Shown: in pieces, positions 1 to 13,100 of the stretch | Layout: the number at the start of each line of letters is the position of its first letter | Position numbering within the stretch: position 1 is the first letter of the stretch | Origin: Arctopsyche grandis | Lineage: Eukaryota; Arthropoda; Insecta; Trichoptera; Hydropsychidae | Length of the DNA stretch: 64,000 nt | Assembly (NCBI RefSeq): GCF_051622035.1 | Contig: NC_135364.1 | Coordinates: 62,001-126,000, forward strand | Reading direction: 5' to 3' | Notes under the pieces: generated by a model | Databases searched by the model: none | What the model was told of the DNA's origin: nothing | Seen by the model: the letters and a program-made list of their open reading frames with translations, nothing else | Translations under genes and position numbers: made by a program

Positions 1-63
1 AAACAAAACTCGCTTACCTCACCAAACCAAACCTAACCTAACCTAACCATCACCGAAATCAAA

Positions 64-148
64 GAATTCGACATTGCAAAAATATACACAAAACTCGCTT
101 ACCTCACCAAACCTAACCCAACCTAGCCTAACTTTCACCGAAATTAAA
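64..148 (+). repeat. Representative 85-bp monomer
   Basis: One typical unit counted from EcoRI site to EcoRI site. It splits into 17 pentamers. In order it holds GAATTC, the GACATTGC box, the A-rich ATATACACAAAA box, CTCGCTTA, then a stretch of degenerate telomere-like pentamers (CCTCA CCAAA CCTAA CCCAA CCTAG CCTAA), then a TATC/TTTC-ACCGAAAT junction leading into the next unit. The pentamer half is what one expects from decayed CCTAA repeats; the other half has no recognised origin. Confidence 0.9.
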
Positions 149-306
149 GAATTCGACAATGCAAAAATATACATAAAACCCGCTTACCTCACCATACCTA
201 TCCCAACCTAACCTAACCATCACCGAAATCAAAGAATTCGAGATTGCAAAAATATACACAAAACTCGCTTACCTCACCAAACCTAACCCAACCTAGCCTA
301 ACTATC

Positions 307-351
307 ACCGAAATAACCTTATTTAACCTATCCCAACCTTACCTAACCAAC
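307..351 (+). repeat. 45-bp short monomer (40-bp internal deletion)
   Basis: Begins ACCGAAAT and goes straight to AACCTTA, skipping exactly the 40 bases that in a full monomer carry the EcoRI site, the GACAATGC box and the ATATACACAAAA box. What remains is almost all CCTAA-like pentamers, and the loss is 8 x 5 bp, so the pentamer phase is kept. The same short unit recurs dozens of times, for example at 1456-1500 and 1841-1885, about once per higher-order repeat. This points to one ancestral deletion that has been amplified. Confidence 0.9.
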
Positions 352-788
352 ACCGAAATCAAAGAATTCGACATTGCAAAAATATACACAAAACCCGCTA
401 ACCTCACCAAACCTAACCCAACCTAGCCTAACTATCACCGAAATCAAAGAATTCGACAATGCAAAAGGATACACAAAACCCGCTAACCTCACCAAACCTA
501 ACCCAACCTAACCTAACAAACACCAAAATCAAAGAATTCGACAATGCAAAAATATACACAAAACTCGCTAACCTCACCAAACCTAACCCTACCTAGTCTT
601 ACTATCACCGAAATCAAAGAATTCGACAATGCAAAAATATACACAAAACCCGCTAACCTCACCATACCTATCTCAACCTAACCTAACCATCACCGAAATC
701 AAAGAATTCGAGATTGCAAAAATATACACAAAACTCGCTAACCTAACCAAACCTCACCCAACCTAGACTAACTATCACTGAAATCAAA

Positions 789-872
789 GAATTGGAGATT
801 TTAAAATTTAAACAAAACTTGCTTACCTCACCAAACCTTGTCCAACCTAACCTAACCATCACCGAAATTAAA
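789..872 (+). repeat. 84-bp monomer variant with TTTTAAAAT segment
   Basis: Here the GACAATGC-ATATACAC box is replaced by GGAGATTTTAAAATTTAAAC, which contains the 10-bp palindrome ATTTTAAAAT, and the unit is one base shorter. Two lineages are visible: one with GAATTGGAG, TTGCTTACC and CCTTGTCC (here, near 2243 and 3300), and one keeping GAATTCGAG with TTAAAACAAAACTCGC (near 1987 and 10320). Both recur in fixed places inside higher-order repeats. The retrotransposon is inserted in a unit of the second lineage. Confidence 0.85.
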
Positions 873-2029
873 GAAGTCGAAATTGCAAAAATATACACAA
901 AACTCGCTTACCTCACTAAACCTAACCCAACCAAACCTTACTATCACCGAAATCAAAGAATTCGACATTGCAAAAATATACACAAAACCCGCTAACCTCA
1001 CCAAACCTAACCCAACCTAGCCTAACTATCACCGAAGTCAAAGAATTCGACAATGCAAAAGGATACACAAAACCCGCTAACCTCACCAAACCTAACCCAA
1101 CCTAACCTAACAAACACCAAAATCAAAGAATTCGACAATGCAAAAATATACACAAAACTCGCTAACCTCACCAAACCTAACCCAACCTAGTCTTACTATC
1201 ACCGAAATCAAAGAATTCGACAATGCAAAAATATACACAAAACCCGCTAACCTCACCATACCTATCCCAACCTAACCTAACCATCACCGAAATCAAAGAA
1301 TTCGAGATTGCAAAAATATACATAAAACTCGCTAACCTCACCAAACCTAACCCAACCTAGCCTAACTATCACCGAAATCAAAGAATTCGACAATGCAAAA
1401 ATATACACAAAACTCGCTAACCTAACCAAACCTACCCCAACCTAGCCTAACTATCACCGAAATAACCTTACCAAACCTATCCCAACCTAACCTAACCAAC
1501 ACCGAAATCAAAGAATTCGACAATGCAAAAATATACACAAAACTCCCTAACCTAACCAAACCTCACCCAACCTAGACTAACTATCACCGAAATCAAAGAA
1601 TTCGACAATGCAAAAATATACACAAAACTCGCTAACCTCACCAAACCTAACCCAACCTAGTCTTACTATCACCGAAATCAAAGAACTCGACAATGCAAAA
1701 ATATACACAAAACCCGCTAACCTCACCATACCTATCCCAACCTAACCTAACCATCACCGAAATCAAAGAATTCGAGTTTGCAAAAATATACACAAAACTC
1801 GCTTACCTCACCAAACCTAACCCAACCTAGCCTAACTATCACCGAAATAACCTTACCAAACCTATCCCAACCTAACCTAACCAACACCGAAATCAAAGAA
1901 TTCGACAATGCAAAAAAATACACAAAACCCGCTTACTTCACCAAACCTATCCCAACCTTACCTAACCATCACCGAAATCAATGAATTCGAGATTTTAAAA
2001 TTAAAACAAAACTCGCTTACCTCACCAAA

Positions 2030-2051
2030 CCTAACCTAACCTAACCTAACC
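2030..2051 (+). repeat. Perfect CCTAA x4 telomere-like tract
   Basis: Four exact CCTAA units followed by CC, the complement of the insect telomere repeat TTAGG. Similar short perfect tracts of 3-4 units follow most of the 84-bp GAATTCGAG-type monomers, for example near 6666, 7857 and 10370. They are far too short and too interrupted to be a functional telomere, but they are the cleanest copies of the pentamer that recurs in degenerate form in every monomer. Confidence 0.85.
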
Positions 2052-4181
2052 ATCACCGAAATTAAAGAATTCGACATTGCAAAAATATACACAAAACTCG
2101 CTTACCTCACCATACCTAACCCAACCTAGCCTAACTATCACCGAAATTAAAGAATTCGACAATGCAAAAATATACACAAAACCCGCTAACTTCACCAAAC
2201 CTAACCCAACTTAACCTAACCATCACCGAAATCAAAGAATTGGAGATTTTAAAATTTAAACAAAACTTGCTTACCTCACCAAACCTTGTCCAACCTAACC
2301 TAACCATCACCGAAATCAAAGAATTCGACAATGCAAAAATATACACAAAAATCGCTTACCTCACCAAACCTAACCCAACCTTGTCTTACTTTCACCGAAA
2401 TCAAAGAATTCGACAATGCAAAAATATACACAAAACCCGCTAACTTCACCAAACCTAACCCAACCTAACCTAACCATCACCGAAATCAAAGAATTCGAGA
2501 TTTTAAAATTAAAACAAAACTCGCTTACCTCACCAAACCAAACCTAACCTAACCTAACCATCACCGAAATCAAAGAATTCGACATTGCAAAAATATACAC
2601 AAAACTCGCTTACCTCACCAAACCTAACCCAACCTAGCCTAACTTTCACCGAAATTAAAGAATTCGACAATGCAAAAATATACATAAAACCCGCTTACCT
2701 CACCATACCTATCCCAACCTAACCTAACCATCACCGAAATCAAAGAATTCGAGATTGCAAAAATATACACAAAACTCGCTTACCTCACCAAACCTAACCC
2801 AACCTAGCCTAACTATCACCGAAATAACCTTATTTAACCTATCCCAACCTTACCTAACCAACACCGAAATCAAAGAATTCGACATTGCAAAAATATACAC
2901 AAAACCCGCTAACCTCACCAAACCTAACCCAACCTAGCCTAACTATCACCGAAATCAAAGAATTCGACAATGCAAAAGGATACACAAAACCCGCTAACCT
3001 CACCAAACCTAACCCAACCTAACCTAACAAACACCAAAATCAAAGAATTCGACAATGCAAAAATATACACAAAACTCGCTAACCTCACCAAACCTAACCC
3101 TACCTAGTCTTACTATCACCGAAATCAAAGAATTCGACAATGCAAAAATATACACAAAACCCGCTAACCTCACCATACCTATCTCAACCTAACCTAACCA
3201 TCACCGAAATCAAAGAATTCGAGATTGCAAAAATATACACAAAACTCGCTAACCTAACCAAACCTCACCCAACCTAGACTAACTATCACTGAAATCAAAG
3301 AATTGGAGATTTTAAAATTTAAACAAAACTTGCTTACCTCACCAAACCTTGTCCAACCTAACCTAACCATCACCGAAATTAAAGAAGTCGAAATTGCAAA
3401 AATATACACAAAACTCGCTTACCTCACTAAACCTAACCCAACCAAACCTTACTATCACCGAAATCAAAGAATTCGACATTGCAAAAATATACACAAAACC
3501 CGCTAACCTCACCAAACCTAACCCAACCTAGCCTAACTATCACCGAAATCAAAGAATTCGACAATGCAAAAGGATACACAAAACCCGCTAACCTCACCAA
3601 ACCTAACCCAACCTAACCTAACAAACACCAAAATCAAAGAATTCGACAATGCAAAAATATACACAAAACTCGCTAACCTCACCAAACCTAACCCAACCTA
3701 GTCTTACTATCACCGAAATCAAAGAATTCGACAATGCAAAAATATACACAAAACCCGCTAACCTCACCATACCTATCCCAACCTAACCTAACCATCACCG
3801 AAATCAAAGAATTCGAGATTGCAAAAATATACATAAAACTCGCTAACCTCACCAAACCTAACCCAACCTAGCCTAACTATCACCGAAATCAAAGAATTCG
3901 ACAATGCAAAAATATACACAAAACTCGCTAACCTAACCAAACCTACCCCAACCTAGCCTAACTATCACCGAAATAACCTTACCAAACCTATCCCAACCTA
4001 ACCTAACCAACACCGAAATCAAAGAATTCGACAATGCAAAAATATACACAAAACTCCCTAACCTAACCAAACCTCACCCAACCTAGACTAACTATCACCG
4101 AAATCAAAGAATTCGACAATGCCAAAATATACACAAAACTCGCTAACCTCACCAAACCTAACCCAACCTAGTCTTACTTTC

Positions 4182-7100
4182 ACCGAAATCAAAGAATTCG
4201 ACAATGCAAAAATATACACAAAACCCGCTAACTTCACCAAACCTAACCCAACCTAACCTAACCATCACCGAAATCAAAGAATTCGAGATTTTAAAATTAA
4301 ACAAAACTCGCTTACCTCACCAATCCAAACCTAACCTAACCTAACCATCACCGAAATCAAAGAATTCGACATTGCAAAAATATACACAAAACTCGCTTAC
4401 CTCACTAAACCTAACCCAACCAAACCTAACCATCACCGAAATCAAAGAATTCGACATTGCAAAAATATACACAAAACTCGCTTACCTCACCAAACCTAAC
4501 CCAACCTAGACTAACTATCACCGAAATTAAAGAATTCGACAATGCAAAATTATACACAAAACTCGCTAATCTAACCAAACCTCACCCAACCTAGCCTAAC
4601 TATCACCGAAATCAAAGAATTCGACATCGCAAAAATATACACAAAACCCGCTAACCTCACCAAACCTAACCCAACCTAGCCTAACTATCACCGAAATCAA
4701 AGAATTCGACAATGCAAAAGGATACACAAAACCCGCTAACCTCACCAAACCTAACCCAACCTAACCTAACAAACACCAAAATCAAAGAATTCGACAATGC
4801 AAAAATATACACAAAACTCGCTAACCTCACCAAACCTAACCCAACCTAGTCTAACTTTCACCGAAATCAAAGAATTCGACAATGCAAAAATATACACAAA
4901 ACCCGCTAACCTCACCATACCTATCCCAACCTAACCTAACCATCACCGAAATCAAAGAATTCGGGATTGCAAAAATATACATAAAACTCGCTTACCTCAC
5001 CAAACCTAACCCAACCTAGCCTAACTATCACCGAAATAACCTTACCAAACCTATCCCAACCTAACCTTACCAACACCGAAATCAAAGAATTCGACAATGC
5101 AAAAATATACACAAAACTCGCTAACCTAACCAAACCTCACCCAACCTAGACTAACAATCACCGAAATCAAAGAATTGGAGATTTTAAAATTTAAACAAAA
5201 CTTGCTTACCTCACCAAACCTTGTCCAACCTAACCTAACCATCACCGAAATCAAAGAATTCGACATTGCAAAAATATACACAAAACTCGCTTACCTCACT
5301 AAACCTAACCCAACCAAACCTAACCATCACCGAAATCAAAGAATTCGACATTGCAAAAATTTACACAAAACTCGCTTACCTCACCAAACCTAACCCAACC
5401 TAGCCTCACTATCACCGAAATTAAAGAATTCGACAATGCAAAAATATACACAAAACCCGCTAACCTCACCATACCTATCCCAACCTAACCTAACCATCAC
5501 CGAAATCAAAGAATTCGAGATTGCAAAAATATACACAAAACTCGCTTACCTCACCAAACCTAACCCAACCTAGCCTAACTATCACCGAAATCAAAGAATT
5601 CGACATCGCAAAAATATACACAAAACCCGCTAACCTCACCAAACCTAACCCAACCTAGCCTAACTATCACCGAAATCAAAGAATTCGACAATGCAAAAGG
5701 ATACACAAAACCCGCTAACCTCACCAAACCTAACCCAACCTAACCTAACAAACACCAAAATCAAAGAATTCGACAATGCAAAAATATACACAAAACTCGC
5801 TAACCTCACCAAACCTAACCCAACCTAGTCTTACTATCACCGAAATCAAAGAATTCGACAATGCAAAAATATACACAAAACCCGCTAACCTCACCATACC
5901 TATCCCAACCTAACCTAACCATCACCGAAATCAAAGAATTCGAGATTGCAAAAATATACATAAAACTCGCTTACCTCACCAAACCTAACCCAACCTAGCC
6001 TAACTATCACCGAAATAACCTTACCAAACCTATCCCAACCTAACCTAACCATCACCGAAATCAAAGAATTCGACATTGCAAAAATATACACAAAACTCGC
6101 TTACCTCACCAAACCTAACCCAACCTAGCCTAACTATCACCGAAATTAAAAAATTCGACAATGCAAAAATATACATAAAACCCGCTAACCTCACCATACC
6201 TATTCCAACCTAACCTAACCATCACCGAAATCAAAGAATTCGAGATTGCAAAAATATACACAAAACTCGCTTACCTCACCAAACCTAACCCAACCTAGCC
6301 TAACTATCACCGAAATAACCTTATTTAACCTATCCCAACCTAACCTAACCAACACCGAAATCAAAGAATTCGACAATGCAAAAATATACACAAAACTCGC
6401 TAACCTAACCAAAACTCACCCAACCTAGACTAACTATCACTGAAATCAAAGAATTCGACAATGCAAAAATATACACAAAACTCGCTAACCTCACCAAACC
6501 TAACCCAACCAAGTCTTACTTTCACCGAAATCAAAGAATTCGACAATGCAAAAATATACACGAAACCCGCTAACTTCACCAAACCTAACCCAACCTAACC
6601 TAACCATCACCGAAATCAAAGAATTCGAGATTTTAAAATTAAAACAAAACTCGCTTACCTCACCAAACCTAACCTAACCTAACCTAACCATCACCGAAAT
6701 TAAAGAATTCGACATTGCAAAAATATACACAAAACTCGCTTACCTCACTAAACCTAACCCAACCAAACCTAACTATCACCGAAATCAAAGAATTCGACAT
6801 TGCAAAAATATACACAAAACCCGCTAACCTCACCAAACCTAACCCAACCTAGCCTAACTATCACCGAAATCAAAGAATTCGACAATGCAAAAGGATACAC
6901 AAAACCCGCTAACCTCACCATACCTATCCCAACCTAACCTAACCATCACCGAAATCAAAGAATTCGACATTGCAAAAATATACACAAAACTCGCTTACCT
7001 CACCAAACCTAACCCAACCTAGCCTAACTATCACCGAAATTAAAGAATTCGACAATGCAAAATTATACACAAAACTCGCTAACCTAACCAAACCTCACCC

Positions 7101-10100
7101 AACCTAGCCTAACTATCACCGAAATCAAAGAATTCGACATCGCAAAAATATACTAAAACCCGCTAACCTCACCAAACCTAACCCAACCTAGCCTAACTAT
7201 CACCGAAATCAAAGAATTCGACAATGCAAAAGGATACACAAAACCCGCTAACCTCACCAAACCTAACCCAACCTAACCTAACAAACACCAAAATCAAAGA
7301 ATTCGACAATGCAAAAATATACACAAAACTCGCTAACCTCACCAAACCTAACCCAACCTAGTCTAACTTTCACCGAAATCAAAGAATTCGACAATGCAAA
7401 AATATACACAAAACCCGCTAACCTCACCATACCTATCCCAACCTAACCTAACCATCACCGAAATCAAAGAATTCGAGATTGCAAAAATATACACAAAATT
7501 TGCTTACCTCACCAAACCTAACCCAACCTAGCCTAACTATCACCGAAATCAAAGAATTCGACATCGCAAAAATATACACAAAACCCGCTAACCTCACCAA
7601 ACCTAACCCAACCTAGCCTAACTATCACCGAAATCAAAGAATTCGACAATGCAAAAATATACACAAAACTCGCTAACCTCACCAAACCTAACCCAACCAA
7701 GTCTTACTTTCACCGAAATCAAAGAATTCGACAATGCAAAAATATACACGAAACCCGCTAACTTCACCAAACCTAACCCAACCTAACCTAACCATCACCG
7801 AAATCAAAGAATTCGAGATTTTAAAATTAAAACAAAACTCGCTTACCTCACCAAACCTAACCTAACCTAACCTAACCATCACCGAAATTAAAGAATTCGA
7901 CATTGCAAAAATATACACAAAACTCGCTTACCTCACTAAACCTAACCCAACCAAACCTAACTATCACCGAAATCAAAGAATTCGACATTGCAAAAATATA
8001 CACAAAACCCGCTAACCTCACCAAACCTAACCCAACCTAGCCTAACTATCACCGAAATCAAAGAATTCGACAATGCAAAAGGATACACAAAACCCGCTAA
8101 CCTCACCATACCTATCCCAACCTAACCTAACCATCACCGAAATCAAAGAATTCGAGATTGCAAAAATATACACAAAACTCGCTAACCTAACCAAACCTCA
8201 CCCAACCTAGATTAACTTTCACCGAAATCAAAGAATTCGACAATGCAATAGGATACACAAAACCCGCTAACCTCACCAAACCTAACCCAACCTAACCTAA
8301 CAAACACCAAATTCAAAGAATTCGAGATTGCAAAAATATACATAAAACTCGCTAACCTCACCAAACCTAACCCAACCTAGCCTAACTATCACCGAAATCA
8401 AAGAATTCGACAATGCAAAAATATACACAAAACTCGCTAACCTAACCAAACCTACCCCAACCTAGCCTAACTATCACCGAAATAACCTTACCAAACCTAT
8501 CCCAACCTAACCTAACCAACACCGAAATCAAAGAATTCGACAATGCAAAAATATACACAAAACTCGCTAACCTAACCAAACCTCACCCAACCTAGACTAA
8601 CTATCACCGAAATCAAAGAATTCGACAATGCAAAAATATACACAAAACTCGCTAACCTCACCAAACCTAACCCAACCTAGTCTTACTTTCACCGAAATCA
8701 AAGAATTCGACAATGCAAAAATATACACAAAACCCGCTAACTTCACCAAACCTAACCCAACCTAACCTAACCATCACCGAAATCAAAGAATTCGAGATTT
8801 TAAAATTAAAACAAAACTCGCTTACCTCACCAATCCAAACCTAACCTAACCTAACCATCACCGAAATCAAAGAATTCGACATTGCAAAAATATACACAAA
8901 ACTCGCTTACCTCACTAAACCTAACCCAACCAAACCTAACCATCACCGAAATCAAAGAATTCGACATTGCAAAAATATACACAAAACTCGCTTACCTCAC
9001 CAAACCTCACCCAACCTAGCCTAACTATCACCGAAATTAAAGAATTCGACAATGCAAAATTATACACAAAACTCGCTAACCTAACCAAACCTCACCCAAC
9101 CTAGCCTAACTATCACCGAAATCAAAGAATTCGACATCGCAAAAATATACACAAAACCCGCTAACCTCACCAAACCTAACCCAACCTAGCCTAACTATCA
9201 CCGAAATCAAAGAATTCGACAATGCAAAAGGATACACAAAACCCGCTAACCTCACCAAACCTAACCCAACCTAGTCTTACTATCACCGAAATCAAAGAAT
9301 TCGACAATGCAAAAATATACACAAAACCCGCTAACCTCACCATACCTATCCCAACCTAACCTAACCATCACCGAAATCAAAGAATTCGAGATTGCAAAAA
9401 TATACATAAAACTCGCTTACCTCACCAAACCTAACCCAACCTAGCCTAACTATCACCGAAATAACCTTACCAAACCTATCCCAACCTAACCTAACCAACA
9501 CCGAAATCATAGAATTCGACAATGCAAAAATATACACAAAACTCGCTAACCTATCCAAACCTCACCCAACCTAGACTAACTATCACCGAAATCAAAGAAT
9601 TGGAGATTTTAAAATTTAAACAAAACTTGCTTACCTCACCAAACCTTGTCCAACCTAACCTAACCATCACCGAAATCAAAGAATTCGAGATTTTAAAATT
9701 ATAACAAAACTCGCTTACCTCACCAAACCAAACCTAACCTAACCTAACCATCACCGAAATCAAAGAATTCGACATTGCAAAAATATACACAAAACTCGCT
9801 TACCTCACCAAACCTAACCCAACCTAGCCTAACTATCACCGAAATTAAAAAATTCGACAATGCAAAAATATACATAAAACCCGCTAACCTCACCATACCT
9901 ATTCCAACCTAACCTAACCATCACCGAAATCAAAGAATTCGAGATTGCAAAAATATACACAAAACTCGCTTACCTCACCAAACCTAACCCAACCTAGCCT
10001 AACTATCACCGAAATAACCTTATTTAACCTATCCCAACCTAACCTAACCAACACCGAAATCAAAGAATTCGACAATGCAAAAATATACACAAAACTCGCT

Positions 10101-13100
10101 AACCTAACCAAAACTCACCCAACCTAGACTAACTATCACTGAAATCAAAGAATTCGACAATGCAAAAATATACACAAAACTCGCTAACCTCACCAAACCT
10201 AACCCAACCAAGTCTTACTTTCACCGAAATCAAAGAATTCGACAATGCAAAAATATACACGAAACCCGCTAACTTCACCAAACCTAACCCAACCTAACCT
10301 AACCATCACCGAAATCAAAGAATTCGAGATTTTAAAATTAAAACAAAACTCGCTTACCTCACCAAACCTAACCTAACCTAACCTAACCATCACCGAAATT
10401 AAAGAATTCGACATTGCAAAAATATACACAAATCTCGCTTACCTCACTAAACCTAACCCAACCAAACCTAACTATCACCGAAATCAAAGAATTCGACATT
10501 GCAAAAATATACACAAAACTCGCTTACCTCACCAAACCTAACCCAACCTAGCCTAACTATCACCGAAATTAAAGAATTCGACAATGCAAAATTATACACA
10601 AAACTCGCTCACCTTACCAAACCTCACCCAACCTAGCCTAACTATCACCGAAATCAAAGAATTCGACATCGCAAAAATATACTAAAACCCGCTAACCTCA
10701 CCAAACCTAACCCAACCTAGCCTAACTATCACCGAAATCAAAGAATTCGACAATGCAAAAGGATACACAAAACCCGCTAACCTCACCAAACCTAACCCAA
10801 CCTAACCTAACAAACACCAAAATCAAAGAATTCGACAATGCAAAAATATACACAAAACTCGCTAACCTCACCAAACCTAACCCAACCTAGTCTAACTTTC
10901 ACCGAAATCAAAGAATTCGACAATGCAAAAATATACACAAAACTCGCTAACCTCACCAAACCTAACCCAACCAAGTCTTACTTTCACCGAAATCAAAGAA
11001 TTCGACAATGCAAAAATATACACGAAACCCGCTAACTTCACCAAACCTAACCCAACCTAACCTAACCATCACCGAAATCAAAGAATTCGAGATTTTAAAA
11101 TTAAAACAAAACTCGCTTACCTCACCAAACCTAACCTAACCTAACCATCACCGAAATTAAAGAATTCGACATTGCAAAAATATACACAAAACTCGCTTAC
11201 CTCACTAAACCTAACTCAACCAAACCTAACTATCACCGAAATCAAAGAATTCGACATTGCAAAAATATACACAAAACCCGCTAACCTCACCAAACCTAAC
11301 CCAACCTAGCCTAACTATCACCGAAATCAAAGAATTCGACAATGCAAAAGGATACACAAAACCCGCTAACCTCACCATACCTATCCCAACCTAACCTAAC
11401 CATCACCGAAATCAAAGAATTCGAGATTGCAAAAATATACACAAAACTCGCTAACCTAACCAAACCTCACCCAACCTAGACTAACTTTCACCGAAATCAA
11501 AGAATTCGACAATGCAATAGGATACACAAAACCCGCTAACCTCACCAAACCTAACCCAACCTAACCTAACAAACACCAAATTCAAAGAATTCGAGATTGC
11601 AAAAATATACATAAAACTCGCTAACCTCACCAAACCTAACCCAACCTAGCCTAACTATCACCGAAATCAAAGAATTCGACAATGCAAAAATATACACAAA
11701 ACTCGCTAACCTAACCAAACCTACCCCAACCTAGCCTAACTATCACCGAAATAACCTTACCAAACCTATCCCAACCTAACCTAACCAACACCGAAATCAA
11801 AGAATTCGACAATGCAAAAATATACACAAAACTCGCTAACCTAACCAAACCTCACCCAACCTAGACTAACTATCACCGAAATCAAAGAATTCGACAATGC
11901 AAAAATATACACAAAACTCGCTAACCTCACCAAACCTAACCCAACCTAGTCTTACTTTCACCGAAATCAAAGAATTCGACAATGCAAAAATATACACAAA
12001 ACCCGCTAACTTCACCAAACCTAACCCAACCTAACCTAACCATCACCGAAAGCAAAGAATTCGAGATTTTAAAATTAAAACAAAACTAGCTTACCTCACC
12101 AATCCAAACCTAACCTAACCTAACCATCACCGAAATCAAAGAATTCGACATTGCAAAAATATACACAAAACTCGCTTACCTCACTAAACCTAACCCAACC
12201 AAACCTAACCATCACCGAAATCAAAGAATTCGACATTGCAAAAATATACACAAAACTCGCTTACCTCACCAAACCTAACCCAACCTAGCCTAACTATCAC
12301 CGAAATTAAAGAATTCGACAATGCAAAATTATACACAAAACTCGCTAACCTAACCAAACCTCACCCAACCTAGCCTAACTATCACCGAAATCAAAGAATT
12401 CGACATCGCAAAAATATACACAAAACCCGCTAACCTCACCAAACCTAACCCAACCTAGCCTAACTATCACCGAAATCAAAGAATTCGACAATGCAAAAGG
12501 ATACACAAAACCCGCTAACCTCACCAAACCTAACCCAACCTAACCTAACAAACACCAAAATCAAAGAATTCGACAATGCAAAAATATACACAAAACTCGC
12601 TAACCTCACCAAACCTAACCCAACCTAGTCTAACTTTCACCGAAATCAAAGAATTCGACAATGCAAAAATATACACAAAACCCGCTAACCTCACCATACC
12701 TATCCCAACCTAACCTAACCATCACCGAAATCAAAGAATTCGGGATTGCAAAAATATACATAAAACTCGCTTACCTCACCAAACCTAACCCAACCTAGCC
12801 TAACTATCACCGAAATAACCTTACCAAACCTATCCCAACCTAACCTTACCAACACCGAAATCAAAGAATTCGACAATGCAAAAATATACACAAAACTCGC
12901 TAACCTAACCAAACCTCACCCAACCTAGACTAACTATCACCGAAATTAAAGAATTCGACAATGCAAAATTATACACAAAACTCGCTCACCTAACCAAACC
13001 TCACCCAACCTAGCCTAACTATCACCGAAATCAAAGAATTCGACATCGCAAAAATATACTAAAACCCGCTAACCTCACCAAACCTAACCCAACCTAGCCT

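Larger units (their letters stand above)
1..4181 (+). repeat. 2511-bp higher-order repeat, one full and one partial copy
   Basis: Bases 1-1670 and 2512-4181 read as the same sequence at an offset of 2511 with very few differences; two seen are G at 1037 against A at 3548, and an extra C near 4122. Beyond about 1670/4181 the two copies pass into different monomer types. The unit contains three 45-bp short monomers (307, 1456, 1841) and four 84-bp monomers (about 789, 1987, 2243, 2497). The length fits 24 x 85 + 4 x 84 + 3 x 45 = 2511 exactly. The near identity implies a recent duplication or ongoing homogenisation. Confidence 0.85.

Noticed and set aside
2030..2051. A true telomere or interstitial telomere tract.
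   Set aside because: Perfect CCTAA runs stop at about four units and are embedded in every higher-order repeat. No extended homogeneous tract exists in the window.
2162..2443. Plus-strand 60-93-codon frames rich in N, T, L and P, resembling a low-complexity repeat protein.
   Set aside because: They follow the pentamer repeat, start with TTG at GCAAAAATA boxes, and end wherever a monomer variant brings TAG into frame. No ATG start or codon bias is seen.
4936..5133. Recurrent 65-codon minus-strand frame (dozens of copies) that looks like a conserved small protein family.
   Set aside because: It is the satellite read backwards across a 45-bp monomer. It starts with TTG, and it recurs only because the monomer arrangement recurs.
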